Shown one piece after another: positions 1-8,755 of a DNA stretch of 64,000 nucleotides (within the stretch, counting starts at the first letter, position 1; each line of letters starts with the position of its first letter). Where the stretch lies: positions 7,936,001 to 8,000,000 of the forward strand of contig JAPFFF010000002.1 of NCBI GenBank assembly GCA_039105265.1, given 5' to 3'. The translations under genes and the position numbers were made by a program. Under the pieces are notes generated by a model. The model ran no database searches, had not been told where the DNA came from, and worked only from the letters and a program-made list of their open reading frames with translations. This DNA is from Tritrichomonas musculus (taxonomy: Eukaryota; Parabasalia; Tritrichomonadida; Tritrichomonadidae).

Positions 1-665
1 GGATCAATTTGGTTAATCATATTTCCGTAAAGAGATAAGTCTTCAAGTTCAGAAAAATGAGAAAGAATAGGCGGAATATGTGTTAGATTATTTCCATCTA
101 AGTTGAGGCTTGTTAATGAACTTGCAAAAACAGGTAATGATGAATTTGTTGAATAATCATCATCAGAGGAGTTTGAATCAAGATTATCGTTAGTTGGATC
201 TAATTCTTCATAGCATGGGAGCTCATCAATATTGCAAAATGAAGCTCTTAATGTTGTAAGTAGGGGTAAATATTGTTTCCAAATAGAATTAATATCCAAA
301 GATTCGTTATATGAGACATTTAAAGTTGTTAAAGTTGAAGGAAGTTTGCAATTGAGATTCTTAAGTTTATTTGATGAGATATCTAGCGATGATAACTTTG
401 GAAAGCTTTCAAAGAAGTTAGAAGGAAAATCAGTTAGCTTGTTTTCGCATAAATCAAGTACAACAAGCATTGAATAGTTCGATAATGATGGTGGTGGAGT
501 GCTTAGACGGCAATTAACAAGCCGAATCTTTGAAACATTATTGAAATATGTAGGTTCTATTGGAAGATTAACATTTTTGGCGTAAATTTCGATAGATGTC
601 ATTTTTTCGTTGAAGTATGATGAATCAACTTCGTCCAAAAAAGTTGATGTATCAACACGAAGCAT
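1..665 (-). CDS. Leucine-rich repeat protein, 5' part (cut by window edge)
   Basis: The reverse strand is open from an ATG at 665 to the window edge (221 codons) with no stop. It begins MLRVDTSTFLDEVD. The translation shows successive LRRs, for example LVVLDLCENKLTDFPSNFF, LSSLDISSNKLKNLNC, LTSLNLDGNNLTHIPPIL and LEDLSLYGNMINQI, interrupted by a Ser/Asp/Asn-rich stretch. A TGA lies in frame shortly upstream with no other ATG between, so this start is firm. LRRs bind proteins; the partner cannot be told. The 3' end lies outside the window, so a C-terminal catalytic domain cannot be excluded. Confidence 0.85.
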   Translation of the reverse strand, partial: MLRVDTSTFLDEVDSSYFNEKMTSIEIYAKNVNLPIEPTYFNNVSKIRLVNCRLSTPPPSLSNYSMLVVLDLCENKLTDFPSNFFESFPKLSSLDISSNKLKNLNCKLPSTLTTLNVSYNESLDINSIWKQYLPLLTTLRASFCNIDELPCYEELDPTNDNLDSNSSDDDYSTNSSLPVFASSLTSLNLDGNNLTHIPPILSHFSELEDLSLYGNMINQID

Positions 666-1806
666 GTACTTTGAAATTGCTTTGAATCAGTTTTTAAATT
701 TTTTAAAAGGTTAATTCATAGAAATTTCAATTTATCTTGATTTTACTGAAAAATAAAATACTACGATCACTTCTTTATATGTATAAATGTTATTTTTAAT
801 ATATAAAAAAGTAATGAGATTTGAAAATAAGATGAACTTTTGGTTCTGGTATTGAAACATTGACAAGAATTTGAATAGAAGAATTTTATCTTATCTTATT
901 TAGTAATAAATAGGCCAATTTATAGTAGATTATTTGAATTAAGATGATCGGTAATCTCAAATTTTATATCAAGTATTATTTCATTGCAAAAAAAAAAGAA
1001 AAAAAAAAAAAAGAAATATTCATAACTATATTAAATGATTTCTTTTGGAAATTCTTCATTTTAATTTTTCAATCAATCCGTTTTTTCTATGTTTGATCAC
1101 AAATTTCAATCCGTTTCTTTTTTTTTAATCATTTATTTTGTTGATAATATTTGATAAAATGATTTGTTTTTTATAAAAATATGATATATACGATTAGAGT
1201 ATTCAGATATTTTTGCAGTCAATTTCAAATGCTTTTGGTTTATTAAATGAAAAATGTAAAAATAAATTAATAAACTATAAAAAATGAGTATCCTTGAACT
1301 CAACTCATTTATTTATGAATATAAAGTTATGTAATTAAAAAAAATATTCGTATTACACAAAAAAACGATAATTTACGAAAACTATTAATTCAAAAAAATA
1401 TAACTTTTTAATAAAAAAGATAAATCAATTGAATATTGAAAACATGCATTCATTATTATTATGAAGTTTTTACATTATAATTTTTCTAAAAATAATTATA
1501 CAAATTGATTTTAATAAAAATATCATTATGAAAAGCATAAATTTCTCAAATACTTGTATATAATGACAAAGTTATTCATTATATTAATAATATTAAAGGT
1601 TGGTAATTTATTTTTTACAAAGAATTCAAATTTTTTGAAAAAAGAACATGAATATCTTATCTAAAAAAAGTTAATTAAAAAAAAAAAAAAAAGTTCAATT
1701 AACATAGAAAACGTTGCGTTTATTGATTATTTGGAAGTTTTTTTCAAAAAAAAAAAAAAAAAAGTAAATTTCAAATAATTTAATAGAGCCTGCTTTCCCT
1801 CTAACT
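666..1806. other. Intergenic, AT-rich, no gene seen
   Basis: About 1.1 kb between the LRR gene start and the SEC6-like stop, both on the minus strand. It is dominated by A and T runs (near 990-1015, 1678-1692 and 1745-1763). I see no RNA gene, repeat pair or credible ORF; the only short open frame is non-homologous noise overlapping the SEC6-like 3' end. Confidence 0.7.
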
Positions 1807-3927
1807 TCATTTATCAAAAATGCCTTTCTTCTCTTCATATTCAGGATCGAAGAAACGTTCGTTACTCGTTTGATCAACATTAACATACATTGCCTCAAAT
1901 CCTTTCCGAACTTCAGGTAACTCTGATTTATTATCTTTTGAGTCAACTCTAATTTTAACTAAAGACATTGCCAAACCTGGTGTAAAATCGTGATATTCTT
2001 TGGCAATAATATGAAAGATAAGATGGAGGCTGTCATATGGATCAATCAAAAAGTCTCTAAATGACTCAATTACTTTGATTGATGATTCGCAAAGGTTGGG
2101 TTCAAGTGATTGAAATAGTTGAGAGAGAGCATTGCATTCATGAGTTACATTTGTAGCAAATTCTTCTTGTGTTCTTGGTTTTTCAAAGTTCTTTGAAAAG
2201 TAACTTTGTATGTAATGAGGAACAAGCTCTCTAGAAAATATTGATAAGAATTTCTTGTAAAGTGGTTGGAAAAGATGTTGTGACATATCCTGGAGATTGT
2301 TTGACATGGTATCGAGTTTATCGTTGAAATCGTAACGAAAATCTTCGTCGTTAGCGATAACTCTTGAAATTGCAATTTTAGAAAGTGTGACTAAACCGCG
2401 ATTTTTCATATCACCCCATGGTTTTTGAAGCTTTTTGGTGAAACAACTAGTAGCTTCTTTTGTTGTTAATTCAGTCTGTCCTGAATTTTGTTTCTTAAAG
2501 TCTTCAATAATAGTATCAGCATTTTGCTTTGCAAAATCATTTATCATTTTAACGGCCTCAACAGAATTATTGCAGCAAGCTATAATATATTTCATGTTAT
2601 AACTTTTGCATGCTGAGTTTCCGACTTCAACGAAAGCATCAGCAAGCTTATCTACAAGAGTTGGAAGAATTACCTGTGCAATGTTAGAGGAGCTGTTCTT
2701 TGCAAAGTTATATGCATCAAGAAGTCTATCAATGAGATCTTTAGGGCCCAATGTATAGTAAATTCCATCACGCCTGGTGCTTACTGAGTCAATATCTAAA
2801 TTGATAATGTTATCTAAGAATTTTTGATAATCACCATATAATATTTGTTCAAATGAAGATTGTAAATTCATTTGAAAATCAAGAAAGTCATCGCTGGGTT
2901 TAATCGCTAGAAGAGCATATAAAGAGCATACGATGTCCTTTGTACACTTTATCATTGAGTCTGCAAGTGAAGCATTCATTGGCATTTTGTCACGGTATTC
3001 AACTAGCATTCGGTAAATTTCGGTGTTTACAAATTTAGCGATAAGGTCCATTCCGTTGATATCACTTGGCAAAGAAGGCATAAGTAATTCAAGTTTTTCA
3101 GGAAGATAATCGATCATTCCACTTAATGTTTTTAAATATTCTGACACGTTGTTTTGATCAATTTTTTCGAGCGCCGAATTTGTTTCATTAGTCATTGCAT
3201 TTAATAAAAAAGCTTCAATCATATCATGTTCATCATGAGCGCACATAATCCAGTTTGCACGGATTAATGCATCTGGTGTTTGGCTAAAAGCAGTATTTAA
3301 ACATTTATGGACATTATTGATTAATATATCATTATAAGTATGAATAGGGCTAAAATGAGATTCTATAAATGTTTTCAAAGATTGGTCTGAAACTTTAGAT
3401 TGGAGGTTTTCTTCGAATTCTACCAATGCTTCAATAGTTGTATAAAGTTTGATAGAAAAAGCATCTGGATTTCCTTCAAAATATTTTGATATACTACTAA
3501 TTGCTTCATCAGCACTATCAAAGGAATTTAGAAGTTCTTCAATGATAGTTGCCCTTTCAAAAGCAAGAGCTAAATCATGAAGAGGTTGATTGTTATCCGA
3601 AAATGCTTGTTCACGTTTATTTGTTTCATCTTCTATTGATTTGATTTCATCTTTTAATTCTTTAAGTCCAGCAGCAGTTTCTTGAAGTTCGTCAATACCT
3701 GATTCAATATTCGTGACTATACCTTGAACTTGCGATTTAAGATAGGCGATTTTACTCTGGTGTTTGCCAAAAGCTTGTTGTTTATCTTGCTCAAGTGATT
3801 CAAGATTTGATGATTGGCTAATCAATTTGTTAACATATTGGAAAGCTTCATTTCCGGCATCTTTACGGGCGTGCTCAAGTTCTTGTGAACCAGATAGTTC
3901 AGTTTTAACTTCATATTCATCATACAT
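1807..3927 (-). CDS. SEC6: Exocyst complex subunit SEC6-like
   Basis: The 706-residue protein is close to the usual SEC6/EXOC3 length (about 750). Exocyst tethers secretory vesicles to the plasma membrane, and SEC6 is a core rod-shaped subunit. The N-terminal part (roughly residues 20-125) has the family pattern: an ARKDAGNEA start, a long coiled coil with LKSQVQGIVTNIESGIDELQ, then LKELKDEIKSIEDE. The remainder is all-helical without low complexity, as expected for CATCHR tethers, and the C-terminus keeps an LIFHIIAKEYHDFTPGLAMSLVKIR segment resembling the SEC6 tail. The ATG at 3927 follows an A/T-rich leader. A GAAAAAGTT motif lies about 45 bases upstream. Another CATCHR subunit is the main alternative; the N-terminal pattern favours SEC6. 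Confidence 0.72.
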   Translation of the reverse strand: MYDEYEVKTELSGSQELEHARKDAGNEAFQYVNKLISQSSNLESLEQDKQQAFGKHQSKIAYLKSQVQGIVTNIESGIDELQETAAGLKELKDEIKSIEDETNKREQAFSDNNQPLHDLALAFERATIIEELLNSFDSADEAISSISKYFEGNPDAFSIKLYTTIEALVEFEENLQSKVSDQSLKTFIESHFSPIHTYNDILINNVHKCLNTAFSQTPDALIRANWIMCAHDEHDMIEAFLLNAMTNETNSALEKIDQNNVSEYLKTLSGMIDYLPEKLELLMPSLPSDINGMDLIAKFVNTEIYRMLVEYRDKMPMNASLADSMIKCTKDIVCSLYALLAIKPSDDFLDFQMNLQSSFEQILYGDYQKFLDNIINLDIDSVSTRRDGIYYTLGPKDLIDRLLDAYNFAKNSSSNIAQVILPTLVDKLADAFVEVGNSACKSYNMKYIIACCNNSVEAVKMINDFAKQNADTIIEDFKKQNSGQTELTTKEATSCFTKKLQKPWGDMKNRGLVTLSKIAISRVIANDEDFRYDFNDKLDTMSNNLQDMSQHLFQPLYKKFLSIFSRELVPHYIQSYFSKNFEKPRTQEEFATNVTHECNALSQLFQSLEPNLCESSIKVIESFRDFLIDPYDSLHLIFHIIAKEYHDFTPGLAMSLVKIRVDSKDNKSELPEVRKGFEAMYVNVDQTSNERFFDPEYEEKKGIFDK

Positions 3928-4201
3928 TTTTTAATTAACACAAATAATAGTAAAAAAAAAAAAGTTGAACTTTTTCAGAAAAAATAGTAATTTATACGAA
4001 TTTTTTGAAAAAAGATCAAAATGTATGGAGACCGTTTAATAAAATATGGAACTTTTTCAAATGGAAATATTCTATTTTATTTCATATTCATATAAATAAT
4101 ATAATTGTAAAAATAATAATTAATTTGATTATATCAATATATTATAAATATAACCATATTTCTTTTAAAAAAAATCAAATAACGTACATTTCAAAAAACA
4201 A

Positions 4202-5500
4202 ATGGAAGTAAGCCCATTAACTGAAGATAAAAAAGCTATTTCAATAACAGGTACTGAAATGTCGTTATTTAAGCTTGACTTTTCTGGTAAAGATATTTCA
4301 GAGCTTCCTAATGATGATTTTTCTTCTTATTCTGAAATTCGCTCACTTGACGTTACAATGAACCAATTTACTACACTGAATTTTGTTGATCAATGTCCCA
4401 ATCTCGTAGAGCTTGATCTTTCAGGAAATCATATCTCAACCAAATCTCAATCAATTGAAGAAAATGAAGCAAATGAAACAAATGAAACAAATGAAGTAAA
4501 TGAAAAAAATGAAAAAAATGGAAAAAATGAAACAAACGATGCGAGCGATTCAAATGAAGCAAATGAAACAAACGAAGCAAGTAAAGCAAATGGAACAAAT
4601 GAAGCAAATGAAGTCAATGAAGAAGGTGAAGCAAATGAAACAAATGAATCAAATGAAACAAGTGGAGCAAGTGAAGTAAATGAAACAAATGAAGCAATTG
4701 AATCAACTGCGTCTGAACTTGACAATTCATCTGCACCTAGTTCTGTTGATCAAGGTTCTAATCAATTAGACACTGATCTTCCAGATAACCAAGATCCAAG
4801 CAATTCTCAAGCAAGTGAAGCAAGTGTGGAGAATCAATCAGAACTTGAGCATTTATCAAAACTCAGATTTTTGGCATTTCTCAATTTATCCTCCAATGAT
4901 CTTGAATCATTAGAAAAGTTTCCAAATCTTGACACTCTTGTTTCTCTTGATTTATCAAAAAATCATTTAAACACTATTTCTGAGCTCCCATCAATGCCAC
5001 TTTTAGAAAATTTAAATCTATCTCACAACTCTATTTCAGAACTAAATCTTGCTTCACAGCCATCGTTGCGTACTCTTAATTTGTGTGGTAACCTTATTAC
5101 TTCATTGCAATTACCTGAGTTGCCATCATTAAGAGTCCTTGATGCTAGTCATAATTCAATCCAAGAAATACAACCTTTTGAAAAAGAGCATCTGCCTTTC
5201 GTCTGGTTTTGTGATCTTCGAAGCAACTCTATTTCTTCACCAGATGTATTGAATAGCCTTTCAAATCTCCCTCTTCTTTATCATTTAATGATAAATGATA
5301 ACCCACTTGCTTTAGATGATAATAGTCACATTGCACCGATTTTAGTTATTTTACCAAGGTTAACAATTCTCGATGAAAAGAATATTAATGCAAAAGATAA
5401 AGTTAAAGCTGAACTAGCAGTTAGAAATAGCAAAAGTAACGATGATAATGAAATTGTTGATAACCAGATTCAAAATGAGGAAGAAAATAAAGAAGAATGA
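4202..5500 (+). CDS. Leucine-rich repeat protein with Asn/Glu-rich insert
   Basis: The 432-aa protein has one LRR block at residues about 20-80 (LDFSGKDISELP, LRSLDVTMNQF, LVELDLSGNHIS). A low-complexity insert follows (about 84-170, mainly NE-A/T/S triplets), then an acidic Ser/Asp/Gln-rich linker, and a second LRR block at about 218-405 (LNLSSNDLESLEKFPNL, LDLSKNHLNTI, LNLSHNSISEL, LNLCGNLITSL, LDASHNSIQEI). It ends in an acidic Asn/Glu tail. The insert sits between two LRRs and would loop out of the solenoid. The ATG at 4202 is the first in frame. The SEC6-like gene diverges from it 274 bp away. The type of LRR protein (U2A'-like or LRRC-like) cannot be fixed. Confidence 0.88.
   Translation: MEVSPLTEDKKAISITGTEMSLFKLDFSGKDISELPNDDFSSYSEIRSLDVTMNQFTTLNFVDQCPNLVELDLSGNHISTKSQSIEENEANETNETNEVNEKNEKNGKNETNDASDSNEANETNEASKANGTNEANEVNEEGEANETNESNETSGASEVNETNEAIESTASELDNSSAPSSVDQGSNQLDTDLPDNQDPSNSQASEASVENQSELEHLSKLRFLAFLNLSSNDLESLEKFPNLDTLVSLDLSKNHLNTISELPSMPLLENLNLSHNSISELNLASQPSLRTLNLCGNLITSLQLPELPSLRVLDASHNSIQEIQPFEKEHLPFVWFCDLRSNSISSPDVLNSLSNLPLLYHLMINDNPLALDDNSHIAPILVILPRLTILDEKNINAKDKVKAELAVRNSKSNDDNEIVDNQIQNEEENKEE
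4459..4700 (+). repeat. Degenerate 9-bp coding microsatellite
   Basis: Units of the type GAAGCAAAT / GAAACAAAT / GAAGTAAAT repeat in frame within the LRR gene and encode Glu-(Ala/Thr/Val)-Asn. The units have diverged from each other but keep the triplet phase, so the tract expands or shrinks without frameshift. Confidence 0.85.
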
Positions 5501-6164
5501 TTTTATTACTTTATTTTGATTAATATAGAATTATTATTATAATAAACAAACTGTTTTATGAATTATTTATTTCAATGAAAATAAGCAATGCACTTGTTAA
5601 TAAGCCATATTTAAGCTTTATCTGTATTTTACTCCTCTATTATAAATAGACGTCGTATATGGTATTTTGATTATAGCTTTTACTGCAAATTGAGTTTCTC
5701 CATTCATATCAAAAATTATTAGTTATTTATTTTTGTTCATAATAATATAAATTAAATTTGAATATATTAATATTTTATTAAGTTATTTCCAAATTATTTT
5801 CTATCTATATGAAATAGAAAAAGTTCATATTAGAATACAATTATTGGCCTTTGAGGTTCACATCAAGAATTTCACATAAACTTTTTGAGCAAAAAAAAAA
5901 AAAAAAAAAAAACGAGTAAAGTTAATAATAAAATATCGTAATTCAATAAGTTGTATTTATCTATTTTTGGCATAAAAAGAATAATGGTAATAAAAAAATT
6001 TTGATTCAAAAAATAAAAATTATTCTGTTAGTTCATTGTAAAAATTAACTTAATTTTTATATTCGTTTTTTTGAAATTAACAGAAAAATTCAATGTAAAT
6101 ATTGAATAAAAAAATCAAATTATTGAAAAAGTTTGTCTTTTCTAAATTTTATTTACTTTTTTCA
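5501..6164. other. Intergenic, AT-rich, no gene seen
   Basis: About 660 bp between the LRR gene and the FHA-RING gene, both on the plus strand. It holds a poly-A run near 5891-5912 and two GAAAAAGTT words, at about 5818 and at 6125-6133. The second is 32 bases before the FHA-RING ATG and is a promoter candidate. Nothing else is recognisable. Confidence 0.6.
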
Positions 6165-7178
6165 ATGAGCTTCGCAGTTCTTGTGAAGATCTCAATAATA
6201 GATAACCCGCACGCTCCAAATGCCATCATATTTGAGCAAAAACGAACTATGATGGGCAGGCGTTCAGAAGTTCAAATTGATACAAATAAAAGCCATGAAA
6301 TATCAAAGCATCACGCCCTAATGATGCATGATAAAGTCAACGAGAAACTTTGTTGGTTACTTGAAGATCGTGAAAGTTTAAATGGTACTTTTGTAAACGG
6401 TCGAAAAATTTTACGTCAAATTCTTCATAACAAAGACGAGGTTATTTTTGGTGGTGGTTCATCCCTTAAGTTTTCTGACGTCATTTCACCAGAAACTTCA
6501 TGGTTATCTGAGTGTTTTTACCGATTTTACACTCCCGAAAAGCCAATTTGTTTTGAAAAATGTTCTGATTTGCACGTAACTCTCACTGATCAAGAAGAAA
6601 TCGAAGAATGTTGTATTTGTTTTGTTGCCCTTCACAAAATGGAGGCTTTACCTTGTGGTCATTCATTTTGCTCACATTGTCTCAATCATTGGATTAAAGT
6701 ATGTGCCAAATCAATGAGGCCTTCATTATGTCCAGTTTGTCGGCGACCATTTACGAGAAGTGACATTTCCCAAGAAGACATATCTATACAAAATGGTAAA
6801 TGTATGGTTAACTCTATTGTCCCTTTATTGAAAACTCTTAAAGTTAAAAATATTGATGAAATTGAATGTTTTAAAATAACAGAAAGATGGGATGATTCAA
6901 CCAAACAAAAATTTTGGGAAATTTATGAACTTACTAATGAGCATCATTCAATTCAAAAAATATTCAGACATTATTTAGGTTTTACTCTTGACACTATATA
7001 TAATGCTAATATGAAGGAGCTCGAAAATATTAATGCAAATTTAGACGGAGATCCAAATTTATATGAAGAAAAACTAAGACAAGAGGTTTTTGCACGATTT
7101 TGTGTTATGATTCTTCATGCTAGAGAATTGAAAAAAGTAAATTCCAAAAATGTGTACAAAAATCGAATTATACATTAG
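6165..7178 (+). CDS. FHA-RING E3 ubiquitin ligase (CHFR/RNF8-like architecture)
   Basis: From the ATG at 6165 the protein is 337 aa; an open frame reaching back to 6102 begins only with TTG. Residues about 8-103 form an FHA phosphothreonine-binding domain with the conserved G31-R32, S47-x-x-H50 and N73-G74. A C3HC4 RING finger follows, with C149, C152, C164, H166, C169, C172, C189 and C192 all present, then a helical C-terminal region without recognised domain. FHA plus RING is the arrangement of CHFR and RNF8, which read phosphorylated proteins at mitotic or DNA-damage checkpoints and ubiquitinate targets. Domain identity is firm; orthology and target are unknown. No poly(ADP-ribose)-binding finger of the CHFR type is visible. 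Confidence 0.88.
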   Translation: MSFAVLVKISIIDNPHAPNAIIFEQKRTMMGRRSEVQIDTNKSHEISKHHALMMHDKVNEKLCWLLEDRESLNGTFVNGRKILRQILHNKDEVIFGGGSSLKFSDVISPETSWLSECFYRFYTPEKPICFEKCSDLHVTLTDQEEIEECCICFVALHKMEALPCGHSFCSHCLNHWIKVCAKSMRPSLCPVCRRPFTRSDISQEDISIQNGKCMVNSIVPLLKTLKVKNIDEIECFKITERWDDSTKQKFWEIYELTNEHHSIQKIFRHYLGFTLDTIYNANMKELENINANLDGDPNLYEEKLRQEVFARFCVMILHARELKKVNSKNVYKNRIIH

Positions 7179-7346
7179 ATTTTGAACATGTTTATATATT
7201 ATTTGTTAATAAAATTGTATTTGTTGTTGATAGCATTGTATTTAATAATTGAAAAATAAAAAATATGATTAAATCTAATTTCCAAAAAATTTAAATATCA
7301 AATACACATAAAATTTTATATTTCAACGAAACATTGGATAATGGTT

Positions 7347-8063
7347 TTATTTCTTTTCCTTAATTACGTTTTCATCTCCTTCCCATATAAACTTTGAAAA
7401 ATCAAAGTCTTTTAAAGATTTAATGGTAAGTGTTGGATGTATCTCATATTCAGCAAGTACTTTTTCAACATCTACAAGAGGGTTTGGTATAAAAACGACG
7501 GGCATGCCTGCATTATTTGCAGCTTTAACACCTAATGGAGAATCTTCAAAAACCAATGCTTCATCATTTTTTACTGGAACTTTTTCATGATTCCATTTAT
7601 CTAATGCCATTAAAAATATGTCTGGTGCTGGCTTTCCATGTTTAACCAAATCACCAGTTATATAATGATCCATCATTTCCATCAAATCGTGGTGATTTGA
7701 TATTTTTTTTTCAAAAGATGATGATGAAGCTGCCGTTGCAATGCACATTTTAATATTTAAACGTTTTAATTCATGAAGTAATTCAAAAACTCCTGGCATT
7801 AATTTCGTATTGCAAAGAAGTTTTTGAAGTGTATCCTCAAAGCGCTTTGCGTAATGCATTGGAGTTTCATCGAGATGATATTCATTAATTACAATGCTAC
7901 TTCCTTCTAACAAAGTAACTCCAGATAATTTTAATTTCAAATCAAGTGTTTGTTTATGTCCAGTTGTAATATAGTGTGCTTCTTCATAAGCCCCATCAGT
8001 ATCTACTAGAGTATTGTCATTGTCAAAAATGCATGCTCGAATTGGGTGAGGCCAGATAGTCAT
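7347..8063 (-). CDS. HAD-superfamily phosphatase (HDHD1 / beta-phosphoglucomutase-like)
   Basis: The 238-aa protein has the HAD order: motif I FDNDNT with nucleophile D14 and acid/base D16, a helical cap, motif II IATAAS near residue 108, a GKPAPD loop carrying the conserved Lys, and motif IV VFEDSPLGVKAANNAG. The last is typical of the HDHD1 (pseudouridine-5'-phosphatase), beta-phosphoglucomutase and sugar-phosphate phosphatase branch, usually about 220-240 aa. The usual Gly of DxDGT is Asn here (DNDNT); the catalytic residues themselves are kept. It should be a soluble Mg-dependent phosphatase of a small phosphorylated metabolite; the substrate cannot be inferred. The ATG at 8063 faces the ATG of the next gene 40 bp away. 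Confidence 0.85.
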   Translation of the reverse strand: MTIWPHPIRACIFDNDNTLVDTDGAYEEAHYITTGHKQTLDLKLKLSGVTLLEGSSIVINEYHLDETPMHYAKRFEDTLQKLLCNTKLMPGVFELLHELKRLNIKMCIATAASSSSFEKKISNHHDLMEMMDHYITGDLVKHGKPAPDIFLMALDKWNHEKVPVKNDEALVFEDSPLGVKAANNAGMPVVFIPNPLVDVEKVLAEYEIHPTLTIKSLKDFDFSKFIWEGDENVIKEKK

Positions 8064-8103
8064 AGAATATCTTTTTTAAAATCAACTTTTCAATTATTTT
8101 CTC
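8064..8103. promoter_or_regulatory. Very short shared divergent promoter region
   Basis: Only 40 bp separate the two start codons of the head-to-head HAD and Ser/Gln-rich genes. The stretch is A/T-only except for a few bases and carries AACTTTTC (8084-8091), read as GAAAAGTT towards the HAD gene. The core elements of both genes must overlap here or lie inside the coding regions. That it acts as a promoter is inferred from position. Confidence 0.5.
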
Positions 8104-8541
8104 ATGAATTCTCAAAATGATACTCATGTATTATCAACTGAACAAATCGATTTGATTTCACATAAACTTGAAAATATTTCTTTTGAAACGCAGCTTAACG
8201 GTGAATTCTTGCCCTCATCTTGTCCAATTCAAATTAATATACAAAATTCAAACGTAGACAACCAATCCCAACAAAAAAATATTGCAAAAGCAACTCAAAA
8301 TAAAAGTATAATAAACCAACAGCAAAATATATCAACGAACGCCTCTTCAAAAGTTAGTTCATCACAAAAAATTGCAAAGAATACAAATCCAAAATCCGTT
8401 TCGCAAAATTCAGTTTCAGGAATGTCTCCCAAAACTCAGGATTCAAAGCCTCTTCAGGAAGCCTCTTCAACTAAGAAAACAAATGATTCACAAGATCCTT
8501 CAAAAGGATTAAATGATTGGCTTGATTCTCTTCTGTCTTAG
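8104..8541 (+). CDS. Small Ser/Gln/Asn-rich protein of unknown function
   Basis: The 145-aa ORF starts with ATG and ends with TAG. It has a short ordered-looking N-terminus (STEQIDLISHKLENISF), a disordered middle rich in Ser, Gln, Asn and Lys, and a C-terminus GLNDWLDSLLS. That tail is an acidic-aromatic amphipathic helix of the kind used as a short docking motif. I do not recognise the family. The motif at the extreme end and the tightly paired upstream gene suggest a genuine gene rather than a chance ORF. Confidence 0.6.
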   Translation: MNSQNDTHVLSTEQIDLISHKLENISFETQLNGEFLPSSCPIQINIQNSNVDNQSQQKNIAKATQNKSIINQQQNISTNASSKVSSSQKIAKNTNPKSVSQNSVSGMSPKTQDSKPLQEASSTKKTNDSQDPSKGLNDWLDSLLS

Positions 8542-8605
8542 TTGAATTGGGTTTTTATTTGTCTTGTTTTGTTTCTAAAAATTATTAATTATAAATAAAA
8601 TAAAA

Positions 8606-8629
8606 TAATATAATATAATATAATATAAG
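8606..8629. repeat. Short ATAAT tandem repeat
   Basis: Five-base units (ATAAT) repeat about five times just after the Ser/Gln-rich gene. Simple microsatellite; no function implied. Confidence 0.7.
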
Positions 8630-8755
8630 TCAATACACTACTTAATTTGCTTATATATAAACAGAATATAGCGTTAATATTTGATTTCCATGAAAAAATT
8701 AATACTAATATTTTAATAATTAACAAATATAATAAGTAATAAAAACAAGTCGGTT

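Noticed and set aside
4005-4211. 68-codon Asn/Ile/Lys-rich frame before the LRR gene
   Set aside because: It lacks an ATG start, overlaps the real gene start in another frame and has the composition of random A/T DNA.
4371-4725. Two antisense frames across the LRR gene insert
   Set aside because: By-products of the 9-bp repeat, with no independent support.
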